9,275 bases of DNA, from positions 1-9,275 of the forward strand of contig CAIRTT010000653.1 of assembly GCA_903881535.1 (NCBI GenBank), in the 5' to 3' direction. Within the stretch, counting starts at the first letter, position 1. Every line of letters begins with the position of its first letter. The notes below the pieces were generated by a model. The model had not been told where the DNA came from and did not search any database. It worked only from the letters and a program-made list of their open reading frames with translations. Shown in pieces: positions 1 through 7,391 of this stretch. Source of the stretch: an uncultured Armatimonadota bacterium (GTDB lineage Bacteria > Armatimonadota > Armatimonadia > Armatimonadales > Armatimonadaceae). Both the position numbers and the translations under genes were made by a program.

Positions 1-1
1 A

Positions 2-472
2 ATCAGCTATTCGTTCACCCACTACCGCAACACAGATGAGTGGTTTGCATTTGGTTTGCACCCTTACTACGATGCGAATGCTTCCTTGAGCCTTGCATCT
101 GTGGGTGCACCTGCAGACACCGTTTCCTCTTACGAGCTCTGGACAAGCGCATCCTACACAGAAGGTTATGCCTACTGGCGCTATCGCACCTATGAAGCAG
201 CCGGCTGGGCCGAGTACCTTACAAACCAGAAGTTCCCAGTATGGCCAAACACGGTTACCGCAACCTGGTGTTCTTCAAAACCAGGTGCAATGCGTATCAA
301 CCTCGGTGCGCACCAAGCAAAGGTCAACTACCTTTTTGCTGATGGCCATGCGAAGGCACTGACCCCTGAGTCTCTAATGCCTTGGCCGTGGACCGCTGCA
401 ACGGTTGCTTCGCGTGCAGCTGCCGGTGGATCCAACCGCAACCTTCTTCACTTCGATGGACAGTACAAATAA
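2..472 (+). CDS. Prepilin-like H-X9-DG (DUF1559-type) protein, 5' partial
   Basis: The reading frame is open from base 2, so the N-terminus, where a type IV prepilin-like signal would sit, lies outside the window; 156 residues are visible. The clearest mark is the C-terminal H-X9-DG signature: a His codon at 311-313, nine residues, then Asp-Gly at 341-346, within the stretch HQAKVNYLFADGHAKAL. Families with this ending (DUF1559 and related prepilin-processing-associated proteins) are exported, pseudopilin-like proteins, often in many copies per genome, and their precise role is poorly known. The visible part is rich in Tyr and Trp, as is usual for them, and a tail of about 43 residues follows the DG. 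An internal TTG at 56 could be mistaken for a start, but the coding sense continues upstream of it (FTHYRNTDEWFAFG). The stop is 3 nt before the next gene, so the two are probably cotranscribed. I am confident of the family; the function is only inferred from it. Confidence 0.85.
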   Translation: MSYSFTHYRNTDEWFAFGLHPYYDANASLSLASVGAPADTVSSYELWTSASYTEGYAYWRYRTYEAAGWAEYLTNQKFPVWPNTVTATWCSSKPGAMRINLGAHQAKVNYLFADGHAKALTPESLMPWPWTAATVASRAAAGGSNRNLLHFDGQYK

Positions 473-475
473 GCC

Positions 476-712
476 ATGGATGAAAAGAAAAAAATGATCC
501 TTGCGGCCATCGGAGTTGTGGTGGCAATCGCCGCTGCAATCTTTGTTGGTTCAAAGACTTTGTCTCCTGAAAAGGAAAACATTGTTGGTAGTCTTGATGG
601 AACAGGTCCTGGTGCAACAGGTCCCGTCAAGGGAATGAAGGATGGTCAACCTGCCGTTGGTGGAGAGAATCAACCTCCTCCGGCAAATGTTGAAGGTGGA
701 CGCGGACAATAA
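476..712 (+). CDS. Small single-pass membrane protein with Gly/Pro-rich tail
   Basis: I do not recognise this 78-residue protein. It starts with a short charged segment (MDEKKK), followed by one hydrophobic helix at about residues 7-25 (MILAAIGVVVAIAAAIFVG). The rest is a soluble, probably disordered tail of about 50 residues dominated by Gly, Pro, Asn and Gln. The Lys-rich N-terminus suggests that end stays in the cytoplasm and the tail is exported. There is no prepilin cleavage motif (Gly followed by Phe/Met with Glu at +5) and no lipobox Cys. The ATG at 476 is 3 nt after the stop of the prepilin-like gene, without a clear Shine-Dalgarno sequence, so translation is probably coupled to that gene. 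A strong terminator follows 21 nt after the stop, making this the last gene of its unit. A partner or accessory role to the upstream exported protein is inference from position only. Confidence 0.7.
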   Translation: MDEKKKMILAAIGVVVAIAAAIFVGSKTLSPEKENIVGSLDGTGPGATGPVKGMKDGQPAVGGENQPPPANVEGGRGQ

Positions 713-733
713 GGTCGGTTCTATACTCAAATT

Positions 734-774
734 ACAGGCTCCGGTGATAAACATCATCGGAGCCTGTTTGTTTT
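734..774 (+). terminator. Rho-independent terminator after the prepilin-like unit
   Basis: The arms 734-748 and 753-767 pair over 15 positions with one G-T wobble (744/757) and a 4-nt AAAC loop (749-752). The core is GC-rich (CAGGCTCCGG against CGGAGCCTG). The T-rich run TTTGTTTT (767-774) follows directly. This is a textbook intrinsic terminator and separates the upstream pair of genes from smc. Confidence 0.92.
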
Positions 775-796
775 ACTGGTTTTGATTCCATACAAT
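768..796 (+). promoter_or_regulatory. Candidate sigma-70-type promoter for smc
   Basis: TACAAT at 791-796 matches the -10 consensus at five of six positions. Exactly 17 nt upstream is TTGTTT (768-773), which shares only TTG with the -35 consensus and lies inside the terminator T-tract. A start site 6-8 nt after the -10 box would fall at about 802-805, just before the smc ATG at 806. The terminator upstream means smc needs its own promoter near here. The -35 match is weak and the organism's promoter consensus is unknown, so this is a candidate only. Confidence 0.45.
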
Positions 797-805
797 ACGC
801 TTGCG

Positions 806-3800
806 ATGCGCCTAAAACGATTGACTTTGCATGGATTCAAGACCTTTGCTGACAAAACAGTCATCGAGTTCGTTCCCGGTGTAACCTGTATCGTTGGTCC
901 AAATGGTTCAGGCAAGAGTAATCTCCTCGATGCTCTTGTCTGGTGTCTTGGTGAGCAAAAAGCAAGCACGGTTCGAGCGACCCGCAACCAAGATGTGATC
1001 TTCGCTGGGTCTTCCAAGCGTAAGCCAATGGGGATGGCTGAGGTGTCGCTCACCGTCGACAATGAAGACCGTTTTCTCCCATTGGACTTTAATGAAGTCA
1101 CGGTCACCCGACGGGTCTACAGGGATGGTGAATCCGAATACTTCATCAACAAAACTGCCTGCCGGCTCAAGGACATTGCTGAGCTCTTTTTCGATACGGG
1201 TGTTGGCCGTGGAGCCTACGCGATTGTTAGTCAATCTGAAATTGATGCGATCCTTAGTGCCAAACCGGAAACCCGACGTGAGCTCTTTGAGGAAGCCGCG
1301 GGCATCAAGAAATATCGTGTCCGGAAACGAGAGGCTGAGCGTAAGCTTGAAAACACCGATGCCAACCTGGTCCGTGTACGTGACATCCTGTCTGAAATCA
1401 GTGCTCAGGTGGAGCCTCTCCGCCGTCAGGCTGAAACCGCCGAGCGATTCATTGGCTTGTCCGATCGCTTGCGTGAAATCGAAGTCGGTGTTTTGGCGGC
1501 AGACTACACCCGGCTGACGAGTGAGCACAATGCACTTTTAGTGCAGGCACGTCAGGCATCAGCAGAATGTGAACAACTTGGCCTAGAAATCATCTCGAAG
1601 GAAGATGAAGTTCTAGCGGCGAGACAGGACCTTTCTGCTGCTGAGAAACATCGCGATGATGCCCGGCAGCAGGTAAGTGAGCTTCGAACGGATGTTCAGA
1701 ATATCCAATCACGTATTGATATCGCGGCGGAACGCCGTAAGTCCAGTGAGGCAACGATTGCATCGCTGGAGACGGATATCGAAGCGACGGAGTCATCCCG
1801 TGAACAGATATTGGCTGAGCGATTAGCAAAGGACACTGCGGTCACAGAGAAGACATCGCAGTTCAGCGAGGCGACACAGAATCTTCAGCGTGCCGATCAA
1901 AGTGCTCGGGAAACTGAGCAGCAGCTTGCAGCCACCGTGCGTGCACTGGCTGGGCAGGAAGCCGATTACATCGCGCTCGCCCGAAAACTTGCGAGCCAGA
2001 AATCGGAACTCAAAGCCTTAGAAGAGCGAATTGCGCTTCGCAAGGGGTCAAGCCAGTCATTACAGGTAAAGGTTGGAGATCTCCGGTCAGAGGTTGACAC
2101 CTCGGATGCAGCAATCGTCACGGCTGAGGCTCAGGTCACAAGCCTCAAGGAAATAGAAGTGTCCCTCAGGACACAGCTTGAGGCCACACGGACATCTACC
2201 CTGGCTGACATCGTGTCCCAAAGAGAAGAAGCCTTCCGTACGGGTAATGAGCTCCAGCGGAGCATCGCTGGGCTTGAGAGTCGCCTGATGGTGCTCGAAG
2301 AAACAGAGGCTGCGCTCGAGGGCTATTTTGCTGGTGTCAAAGCGGTGATGCGTGGGCAGGAGGATGGCGATATCCAAGGACGGTTCGATGTCTTTGCAGA
2401 TATCATCCGGGTTCCGCAAGACTATGAAACGGCGATCGAGGTTGCTCTTGGCGCATCGCTTCAAGACATCATCACAGACACTGAGCGAAATGCGAAGGCT
2501 GCTATCCGCTGGCTGAATGAGACCCGCTCAGGACGAGCAACATTTCTGCCATTGGATGAACTTCGGGATGTCGCGGTGCCTGATACCCTCCGGTTAGCTG
2601 GTCGGCAACACACGGGTGTGCTTGGTTCTGCTGCGGATTTGGTTGAATATGATGCCGATGTAGCCGTTGCCGTTCGGATGCATTTGGCACGTGTGTTGGT
2701 TGTCGATGACTTGGAAACGGCAACCAATGTAAGCCGGAAAATTGGTCGTGACTGGGCTCGTATCGTAACGCTTGGCGGTGAGGTTGTCGTCCCAACGGGA
2801 GCAATTACGGGTGGGCGAGCGGGGAAACAAGGACCAAATCTGCTTGCACGCAAACGCGAGATTGCAGAGCTGGGTGAGCGTCTGGATGGCAGTTTAATGC
2901 GTCTGGATGCTGCACGTGCATCCGTGGAGCGTCTGGCTGCAGAGGAAGGGACGCTGCGCGGCCAACTCGCCAAAGTCGAAGCCCAGCTCAACGAAACGGT
3001 TGCCAGTATCCGTGGAGCCCAAGCCGGCGTCTCAGCTGCAAAGCTTGCGGCCGAGAAAGTTGCGCGCGAAGCCAAGGCACATGAACAACAGCTGCAAACC
3101 ATCATCAATCAAATCAATGTCGATGAGGGCAATGCTGCTAAGTTGTCAGAAGCGATTAGTGATGCAGATCTCTCGGATGAAGGTGCGCAGGCAACCCGTG
3201 AGGACTTCGTCAAGCGGCAGGTATCGCTAAGCTTGAAGCGGGATGAACAGCGGGAGGCATCTAGGCAGCTCGCAGCCGATGTCGCTACATTGCGGGCCGA
3301 GGGTGATGCGCTGAAGCGGGAGAGGCATCGCCTCGATGAACTTCTGGCACGAAACCAGACGGACGCGGAATTCCGGGCGAAGCGTATTGCAGAGGCCCGA
3401 CGGGTGCTTGCAGAAGATGACCGTGTTGCGGGTGAGCGCACGGATGCGCTGGTTGCAGCAAAGAAACGCTTGCAATCGGCGGGTGAAGTTGCAGTGTTGG
3501 CAGACAAAAAACGGGATGCTCTTCGCACATTGACGGATACGCAGCACAAGGTCATGCAAGATCTGCATTTGGCGATGCAAAAGGCTACCGGTGTCGAGCA
3601 AGCGGCGAAAATCAGAATTGCCCGCTTGGAGACGCAGATTGACACAGTGGTACAACGCCTTCAAGTTGAGTATGAGCTGCACCCGGATGCGGCGGTGGTG
3701 TTGACGGGCGGTGATGCTCCTCCAAAGGACATCGCACAAGAAATAGCCCGACTCCGCCGTGAGATAAAGGCACTTGGAACCGTAAATGTGGGAGCAATCG

Positions 3801-4393
3801 AGGAATACGCAAAGGTTAGTGAACGTTTTACATTCTTGACAGAGCAACAGGATGATCTTGTAAACGCAAAGAAGACACTGCTTGGGGCCATTTCCGAAAT
3901 CGATCAGAGCACCGTTGGTGTCCTTGAACAAACCTATAAGCAAGTTGGAGAAGCATTCCGTCGTTACTTTGCCCGCTTGTTTGGTGGTGGGACGACCGAC
4001 CTCGTCCTGACAGACCCAGACAATATTTTGGACTCTGGTGTGGAAATCCATGCACAGCCTCCCGGGAAAAGACGCCAAAACCTTGCGCTTCTCTCTGGTG
4101 GCGAGCGGGCACTCACTGCGACGGCACTTTTGTTTGCATTCCTTGAAGTACGTCCGGCGCCGTTTTGTGTTCTGGATGAAGTGGATGCACCTCTGGATGG
4201 CCTCAATGTGGAAAAGTTTGCAGATCTCGTCAAGGACTTTGGCACGAAGAGCCAGTTTGTGCTGATCACGCACAATGCCACAACCATGGAGGCTGCTCCG
4301 CTTTGGTTTGGGGTGACGATGCAGGAGCCGGGAGTGAGTCGGGGGCTTTCGCTCAAAGTCCCTGAACAGCAACAGGAGCTGATACGACCCTGA
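806..4393 (+). CDS. smc: Chromosome segregation/condensation ATPase SMC
   Basis: This is a full-length SMC of 1195 residues (bacterial SMCs are typically about 1150-1200). SMC dimerises and, with ScpA and ScpB, forms the condensin-like ring that extrudes DNA loops and helps segregate replicated origins; it acts on the nucleoid. The N-terminal ATPase half begins with MRLKRLTLHGFKTFADK, almost the family consensus. Walker A (GPNGSGKS) is at 31-38, and the GVGRGAYAIVSQSEID loop is near 132-148. Two long coiled-coil arms, rich in Glu, Ala, Arg and Leu, flank a hinge at about 506-675, which ends in the conserved TLGGE (655-659) and GAITGG segments. The C-terminal half holds the ABC signature LSGGER (1096-1101), Walker B with D1124 and catalytic E1125, the D-loop around D1131, and the switch H1156. 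I chose ATG 806 over an in-frame TTG at 782 because it gives the family N-terminus and because 782 overlaps the candidate promoter. No Shine-Dalgarno sequence is visible. scpA/scpB are not in the window; the next gene starts after 28 nt with no terminator between. Confidence 0.97.
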   Translation: MRLKRLTLHGFKTFADKTVIEFVPGVTCIVGPNGSGKSNLLDALVWCLGEQKASTVRATRNQDVIFAGSSKRKPMGMAEVSLTVDNEDRFLPLDFNEVTVTRRVYRDGESEYFINKTACRLKDIAELFFDTGVGRGAYAIVSQSEIDAILSAKPETRRELFEEAAGIKKYRVRKREAERKLENTDANLVRVRDILSEISAQVEPLRRQAETAERFIGLSDRLREIEVGVLAADYTRLTSEHNALLVQARQASAECEQLGLEIISKEDEVLAARQDLSAAEKHRDDARQQVSELRTDVQNIQSRIDIAAERRKSSEATIASLETDIEATESSREQILAERLAKDTAVTEKTSQFSEATQNLQRADQSARETEQQLAATVRALAGQEADYIALARKLASQKSELKALEERIALRKGSSQSLQVKVGDLRSEVDTSDAAIVTAEAQVTSLKEIEVSLRTQLEATRTSTLADIVSQREEAFRTGNELQRSIAGLESRLMVLEETEAALEGYFAGVKAVMRGQEDGDIQGRFDVFADIIRVPQDYETAIEVALGASLQDIITDTERNAKAAIRWLNETRSGRATFLPLDELRDVAVPDTLRLAGRQHTGVLGSAADLVEYDADVAVAVRMHLARVLVVDDLETATNVSRKIGRDWARIVTLGGEVVVPTGAITGGRAGKQGPNLLARKREIAELGERLDGSLMRLDAARASVERLAAEEGTLRGQLAKVEAQLNETVASIRGAQAGVSAAKLAAEKVAREAKAHEQQLQTIINQINVDEGNAAKLSEAISDADLSDEGAQATREDFVKRQVSLSLKRDEQREASRQLAADVATLRAEGDALKRERHRLDELLARNQTDAEFRAKRIAEARRVLAEDDRVAGERTDALVAAKKRLQSAGEVAVLADKKRDALRTLTDTQHKVMQDLHLAMQKATGVEQAAKIRIARLETQIDTVVQRLQVEYELHPDAAVVLTGGDAPPKDIAQEIARLRREIKALGTVNVGAIEEYAKVSERFTFLTEQQDDLVNAKKTLLGAISEIDQSTVGVLEQTYKQVGEAFRRYFARLFGGGTTDLVLTDPDNILDSGVEIHAQPPGKRRQNLALLSGGERALTATALLFAFLEVRPAPFCVLDEVDAPLDGLNVEKFADLVKDFGTKSQFVLITHNATTMEAAPLWFGVTMQEPGVSRGLSLKVPEQQQELIRP

Positions 4394-4403
4394 GTACAAA
4401 CAC

Positions 4404-4415
4404 TGCCGGAAGGCA
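4404..4415 (+). promoter_or_regulatory. Ribosome binding site of the GT4 gene in a small hairpin
   Basis: GGAAGG at 4408-4413 is a good Shine-Dalgarno-like element 8 nt before the GTG start at 4422 and supports that unusual start codon. It is flanked by TGCC (4404-4407) and GGCA (4412-4415), which can pair around a GGAA loop of the GNRA class. The stem is only 4 bp, so any regulatory effect is speculative; the binding-site role is likely. Confidence 0.5.
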
Positions 4416-4421
4416 ACAAGC

Positions 4422-5648
4422 GTGAAGATTCTACTCATCGCACAGCGCTACCCACCTTTTGTCGGTGGGGTTGAAGTTCATGTGATGCAAATCAGTAGGG
4501 CATTTCTAGCCGAAGGTCACCATGTTTCTGTCGCCGCGGCAAACTTTGCACCATACACAGGCAGCAAGCGTCTCGCTGTTCTCTTCGACTCGCTGCTCAC
4601 ACCGCCACACGATGACTTTGATGACAACGGAATCCCTGTGACTGCCATCTGTCCGCGTACGGCAGTTGAAAAGCTGATGCTCCTTCCGTGCGCAATCCGG
4701 GCTGTTCCTATTCTCCGAAAAGACTTCGCCAAAATGCAGTCTGTTGCTTATCTCTTTTTCCGGTCGCTTTACTGGAAACGTGCTGTCGCATTGGTCTCTC
4801 AATGCGATGTCGTTCATTCATTGGCAAACGGTTTACTCGGTTGGTTGTTCCGTGATGCTGCGGAGGCTTGCGGCAAACCATATATCAATACGCCCTTTGT
4901 GCACCCGGGACAGTGGGGAGATGCGGCAGCCGATGTACGCCATTACAAAAAATGCGATCGCGTCATAGGCCTCGTCCAAACAGATTCTGACTACCTAATC
5001 AGTCTTGGAATTGAACCCAGGCGCGTCTCGACCATCGGAGTTTCACCAGACCTTCCGGCATCCACAAATCCAATATCGTTTCGTGAACGACACAACCTGG
5101 GGGCTGCTCCATTGGTGGTCTACGTTGGACGGATGATGGCTCAAAAAGGGGCAGCGGCTGTTATCGATGCGGTAGCTGATGTGACGCAAGCTCTCCCGGA
5201 TGCGCAGTTTGTCTTTATCGGACCCGGGAGTGATGAAGAAGTTCGAGTCTTCGATAACACCCTGGTGAATGTTCACTACTTAGGCAAAGTTTCACTTCAG
5301 GAAAAGGCAGATGCCCTGGCAGCCTGCGATGTCTTCTGCATGCCAAGTATGTCGGAAATTCTGCCCACGGTTTATCTCGAAGCGTGGAGCCTTGGAAAGC
5401 CAGTGGTTGGCGGCCGTGCACATGGACTGCCAGAGCTTATCGAAGGAAATGATGCTGGCGTGGCAGCGGAACAAAATGGAAGCGCAGTGGCAGCTGCAAT
5501 CATCAGTGTTCTTACCAATACGGAGATGGCTCAGCGTTACGGCGCAAATGGAAAGGCGCTCGTCGCTGCAAAGTACTCTGTCCGTGCCGTCACAACTCAA
5601 CTTTTACCGCTGTATGAAACCGTACGTAATGAGAGGACTCATCCATGA
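4422..5648 (+). CDS. Glycosyltransferase family 4 (GT-B fold)
   Basis: This is a 408-residue retaining glycosyltransferase of the GT4 type, predicted to transfer a sugar from an NDP-sugar donor to a lipid-linked or growing glycan at the cytoplasmic face of the inner membrane. The N-terminal acceptor domain opens with MKILLIAQRYPPFVGGVEVH, the usual first strand plus Gly-rich loop. The donor domain begins with YVGRMMAQKG (234-243), where R237 and K242 match the phosphate-binding Arg/Lys of the family. The EX7E motif is present at E312 and E320 (EILPTVYLE), followed by GKPVVGG and a loop ending in GLPELIEG. The GTG start is supported by GGAAGG 8 nt upstream and by the family N-terminus. It is the first gene of the polysaccharide series; its stop overlaps the next start as ATGA (5645-5648), so translation is coupled. 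Donor and acceptor cannot be told from sequence. No transmembrane segment is seen. Confidence 0.93.
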   Translation: MKILLIAQRYPPFVGGVEVHVMQISRAFLAEGHHVSVAAANFAPYTGSKRLAVLFDSLLTPPHDDFDDNGIPVTAICPRTAVEKLMLLPCAIRAVPILRKDFAKMQSVAYLFFRSLYWKRAVALVSQCDVVHSLANGLLGWLFRDAAEACGKPYINTPFVHPGQWGDAAADVRHYKKCDRVIGLVQTDSDYLISLGIEPRRVSTIGVSPDLPASTNPISFRERHNLGAAPLVVYVGRMMAQKGAAAVIDAVADVTQALPDAQFVFIGPGSDEEVRVFDNTLVNVHYLGKVSLQEKADALAACDVFCMPSMSEILPTVYLEAWSLGKPVVGGRAHGLPELIEGNDAGVAAEQNGSAVAAAIISVLTNTEMAQRYGANGKALVAAKYSVRAVTTQLLPLYETVRNERTHP

Positions 5649-6607
5649 TTCAGGAATCACAGTTCGCTAACACAAATGTCATCGTTACGGGTGGCGCAGG
5701 GTTTATCGGATCGCATCTCGTGGATGTCCTTGCCGGCCACGGCGCAAGTGTTACCGTTATCGACAACCTCCAATCCGGCAAGTGGTCGAACCTCAGCCAT
5801 GTTACTGGAATCTCTTGTATCACCGCTGATGTGACTGACAGAGATCAAGTGGACAGAATTTTCAAAGACGTATGCCCTAAGTACGTGTTCCACTTCGCAG
5901 CCAATGCATCCGTGCCAGGCTCGGTTGAGAATCCCGACTATGACTTTGATGCCAATGTGGGAGGGACATACAACGTCTTTCGTGCTTGCCGCGGGCTAAC
6001 GGGTTTGAAAAAAGTTGTGGTCGCGTCATCCGCGGCTGTCTATGGTGAACCTGCCGAGCTGCCTATTCGCGAGACCACGGCGCTTCGGCCCATCTCCCCG
6101 TATGGCTTCAGCAAGCTCTCAACCGAGCATGTGATGAACTGCCATCATAGCGTCTACGGCGTACCGGGTGTGGCAGCGCGCATTTTCAACGCTTACGGAC
6201 CGCGGATGGCCCGCTTTGTGATTCTGGACTTTTTGCGTAAGCTTGGGCATGATCCCAATATCCTTTCCGTTCTTGGTTCAGGGCAGCAAGTGCGTGAATT
6301 TACCTATGTCCGTGATGCTGTTTCAGCTTTTCTGCACCTCGCCGCTTATGGTGAATGTGGGCAAGCTTACAATGTTTCGGGGGGCGCCCCGATGAGTATT
6401 CTTGACCTAGCCAGTCGTATTATTGATGCCCGTGGCCTTTCCGCGACCTGCAGAATTGAAACGACGGGGGCAAGCTGGATCGGGGATGCGCAGCGCTGGA
6501 CGACGGATACATCCAGGCTTCAGGCATTTGGTTTCGCCGCTGAATGGGACATCAATCGTGGACTTGCGGAAACGATTGCTTGGTTTGATTCTGAGGAATC
6601 CCGGTAA
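5645..6607 (+). CDS. NDP-sugar epimerase/dehydratase, GalE-like extended SDR
   Basis: This is a 320-residue extended short-chain dehydrogenase/reductase that works on a nucleotide sugar with bound NAD(P), most like UDP-glucose/UDP-N-acetylglucosamine 4-epimerases in layout. The dinucleotide loop GGAGFIG is at 16-22, and D40 at the end of the second strand (VTVIDNL) favours NAD+ over NADP+. The catalytic set is complete: S129 within ASSAAVYG, and Y153/K157 in SPYGFSK. Substrate-side family motifs follow: ARIFNAYGPR, then REFTYVRDA, then YNVSGG. The start is ATG 5645, with GAGAGG at 5631-5636 eight nt upstream, and overlaps the GT4 stop. The ORF ends 1 nt before the next ATG. It probably provides the activated sugar used by a neighbouring transferase. 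The motifs also fit UDP-glucuronate decarboxylases and dTDP-glucose 4,6-dehydratases, so no gene symbol is given; the short length and the SSAAVYG form favour an epimerase. Confidence 0.9.
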   Translation: MIQESQFANTNVIVTGGAGFIGSHLVDVLAGHGASVTVIDNLQSGKWSNLSHVTGISCITADVTDRDQVDRIFKDVCPKYVFHFAANASVPGSVENPDYDFDANVGGTYNVFRACRGLTGLKKVVVASSAAVYGEPAELPIRETTALRPISPYGFSKLSTEHVMNCHHSVYGVPGVAARIFNAYGPRMARFVILDFLRKLGHDPNILSVLGSGQQVREFTYVRDAVSAFLHLAAYGECGQAYNVSGGAPMSILDLASRIIDARGLSATCRIETTGASWIGDAQRWTTDTSRLQAFGFAAEWDINRGLAETIAWFDSEESR

Positions 6608-6608
6608 C

Positions 6609-7391
6609 ATGTCCCGCCAAACCGTTGCTGTCATTATTCCAACCAAGAATGTCGCTGCTTTCTTCCGACCGACACTCGAGTCAATCCGGTTTGCCGACGA
6701 GGTGGTTGTCGTTGATATGTCATCTACGGATGGCACGCAGGCCCTGTGCGCGGAATACGTGAATGTGACGGTCATCGATAAAGTCGATTACATTTATGCA
6801 AATGTAAACACTGGTTTTGATGCCGCAACAACGGACTGGGTGATTCGCCTTGATTCAGATGAAGTCCTCACACCAGAGCTTCAGACTGAGATTCTTACAT
6901 TTCTAGTAAATCCGCCCGCAAACATTAACACGGTTCGCTTTTTAGGCAGGCATCATATGTTTGGTCTCCCGATGTCCTGGGGGGTTGGACACCCGAGCCG
7001 CAGTATGCGCAATCACATGTTCCGCAAGGGGACGGCACGTTATCCATGCAAGCTCGAGCATGAAGACCTCGACGTTTCCGCTGATTCGATCGACTTCAAA
7101 CATCCATATGATCACTACACAAATCACACCGTTGAAGAAGTAGTTCAAAAGTTCAACTACTATACGCAGCGAGATGTGGAGCGACTGACGCAGGATGAAC
7201 GCAAGGCGGAAAACCCGTTCAAGCTCTTTTACCAAGGGCTGCGATTGTTTGTGCTGTATTACATTCAGTGGAAGGGTTATCGCGATGGGATGCTCGGCTT
7301 TTATTCATCCCTTTTTCGTGGCCCCATTTATTTATGGATTGACCGCGCTAAGCGCTGGGAAGTCTCTAGGCAAGAGGAATTGAAGAAATGA
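6609..7391 (+). CDS. Glycosyltransferase family 2, WaaE/KdtX-like (GT-A fold)
   Basis: This is a 260-residue inverting GT2 enzyme without transmembrane segments. The start of the GT-A fold is clear (VAVIIPTKN at about 6-14, then ADEVVVVDMSSTDGT). The metal- and nucleotide-binding DXD is D82-S83-D84, followed by E85, in VIRLDSDE. The C-terminal part has the ending typical of small WaaE/KdtX-type transferases of LPS core and related glycans: an aromatic, basic segment with WKGYRDGMLGFYSSLFRG and a final Trp-Glu. The frame is open upstream to 6423, but that extension lies over the epimerase gene and is not GT-like. ATG 6609 gives the family N-terminus and has GAGGA at 6593-6597. It is 1 nt after the epimerase stop, and its own stop overlaps the next gene as ATGA (7388-7391). 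It most likely adds one sugar to a core or repeat unit; which one is unknown. Confidence 0.92.
   Translation: MSRQTVAVIIPTKNVAAFFRPTLESIRFADEVVVVDMSSTDGTQALCAEYVNVTVIDKVDYIYANVNTGFDAATTDWVIRLDSDEVLTPELQTEILTFLVNPPANINTVRFLGRHHMFGLPMSWGVGHPSRSMRNHMFRKGTARYPCKLEHEDLDVSADSIDFKHPYDHYTNHTVEEVVQKFNYYTQRDVERLTQDERKAENPFKLFYQGLRLFVLYYIQWKGYRDGMLGFYSSLFRGPIYLWIDRAKRWEVSRQEELKK

Noticed and set aside
782..805. TTG at 782 as an earlier smc start
   Set aside because: It adds eight residues not seen in SMC proteins, and the region holds the candidate -10 box; ATG 806 gives the standard SMC N-terminus.
908..1528. Antisense open frame of 206 codons over the SMC N-terminal ATPase region
   Set aside because: It overlaps invariant SMC motifs on the other strand and has no family signature of its own.
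2461..3108. Antisense open frame of 215 codons over the SMC hinge
   Set aside because: Ser/Arg/Ala low-complexity translation opposite a conserved hinge, with no motifs; a mirror of codon use on the + strand.
3227..4438. Long antisense open frame (403 codons) across the 3' third of smc
   Set aside because: It lies opposite a clearly conserved SMC head domain, its translation shows no recognisable domain and is rich in Cys, His and Arg in a shadow-like way. It is explained by codon bias of smc.
6377..6392. GC-rich inverted repeat TCGGGG/CCCCGA
   Set aside because: It is a 6-bp stem inside the conserved VSGGAP coding stretch of the GalE-like gene with no T-tract; it is likely a by-product of the Gly-Gly-Ala-Pro codons.
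6423..6608. Upstream extension of the GT2 frame to 6423
   Set aside because: It overlaps the last 185 nt of the epimerase gene out of frame and its translation is not GT-like; ATG 6609 fits the family start and has a ribosome site.
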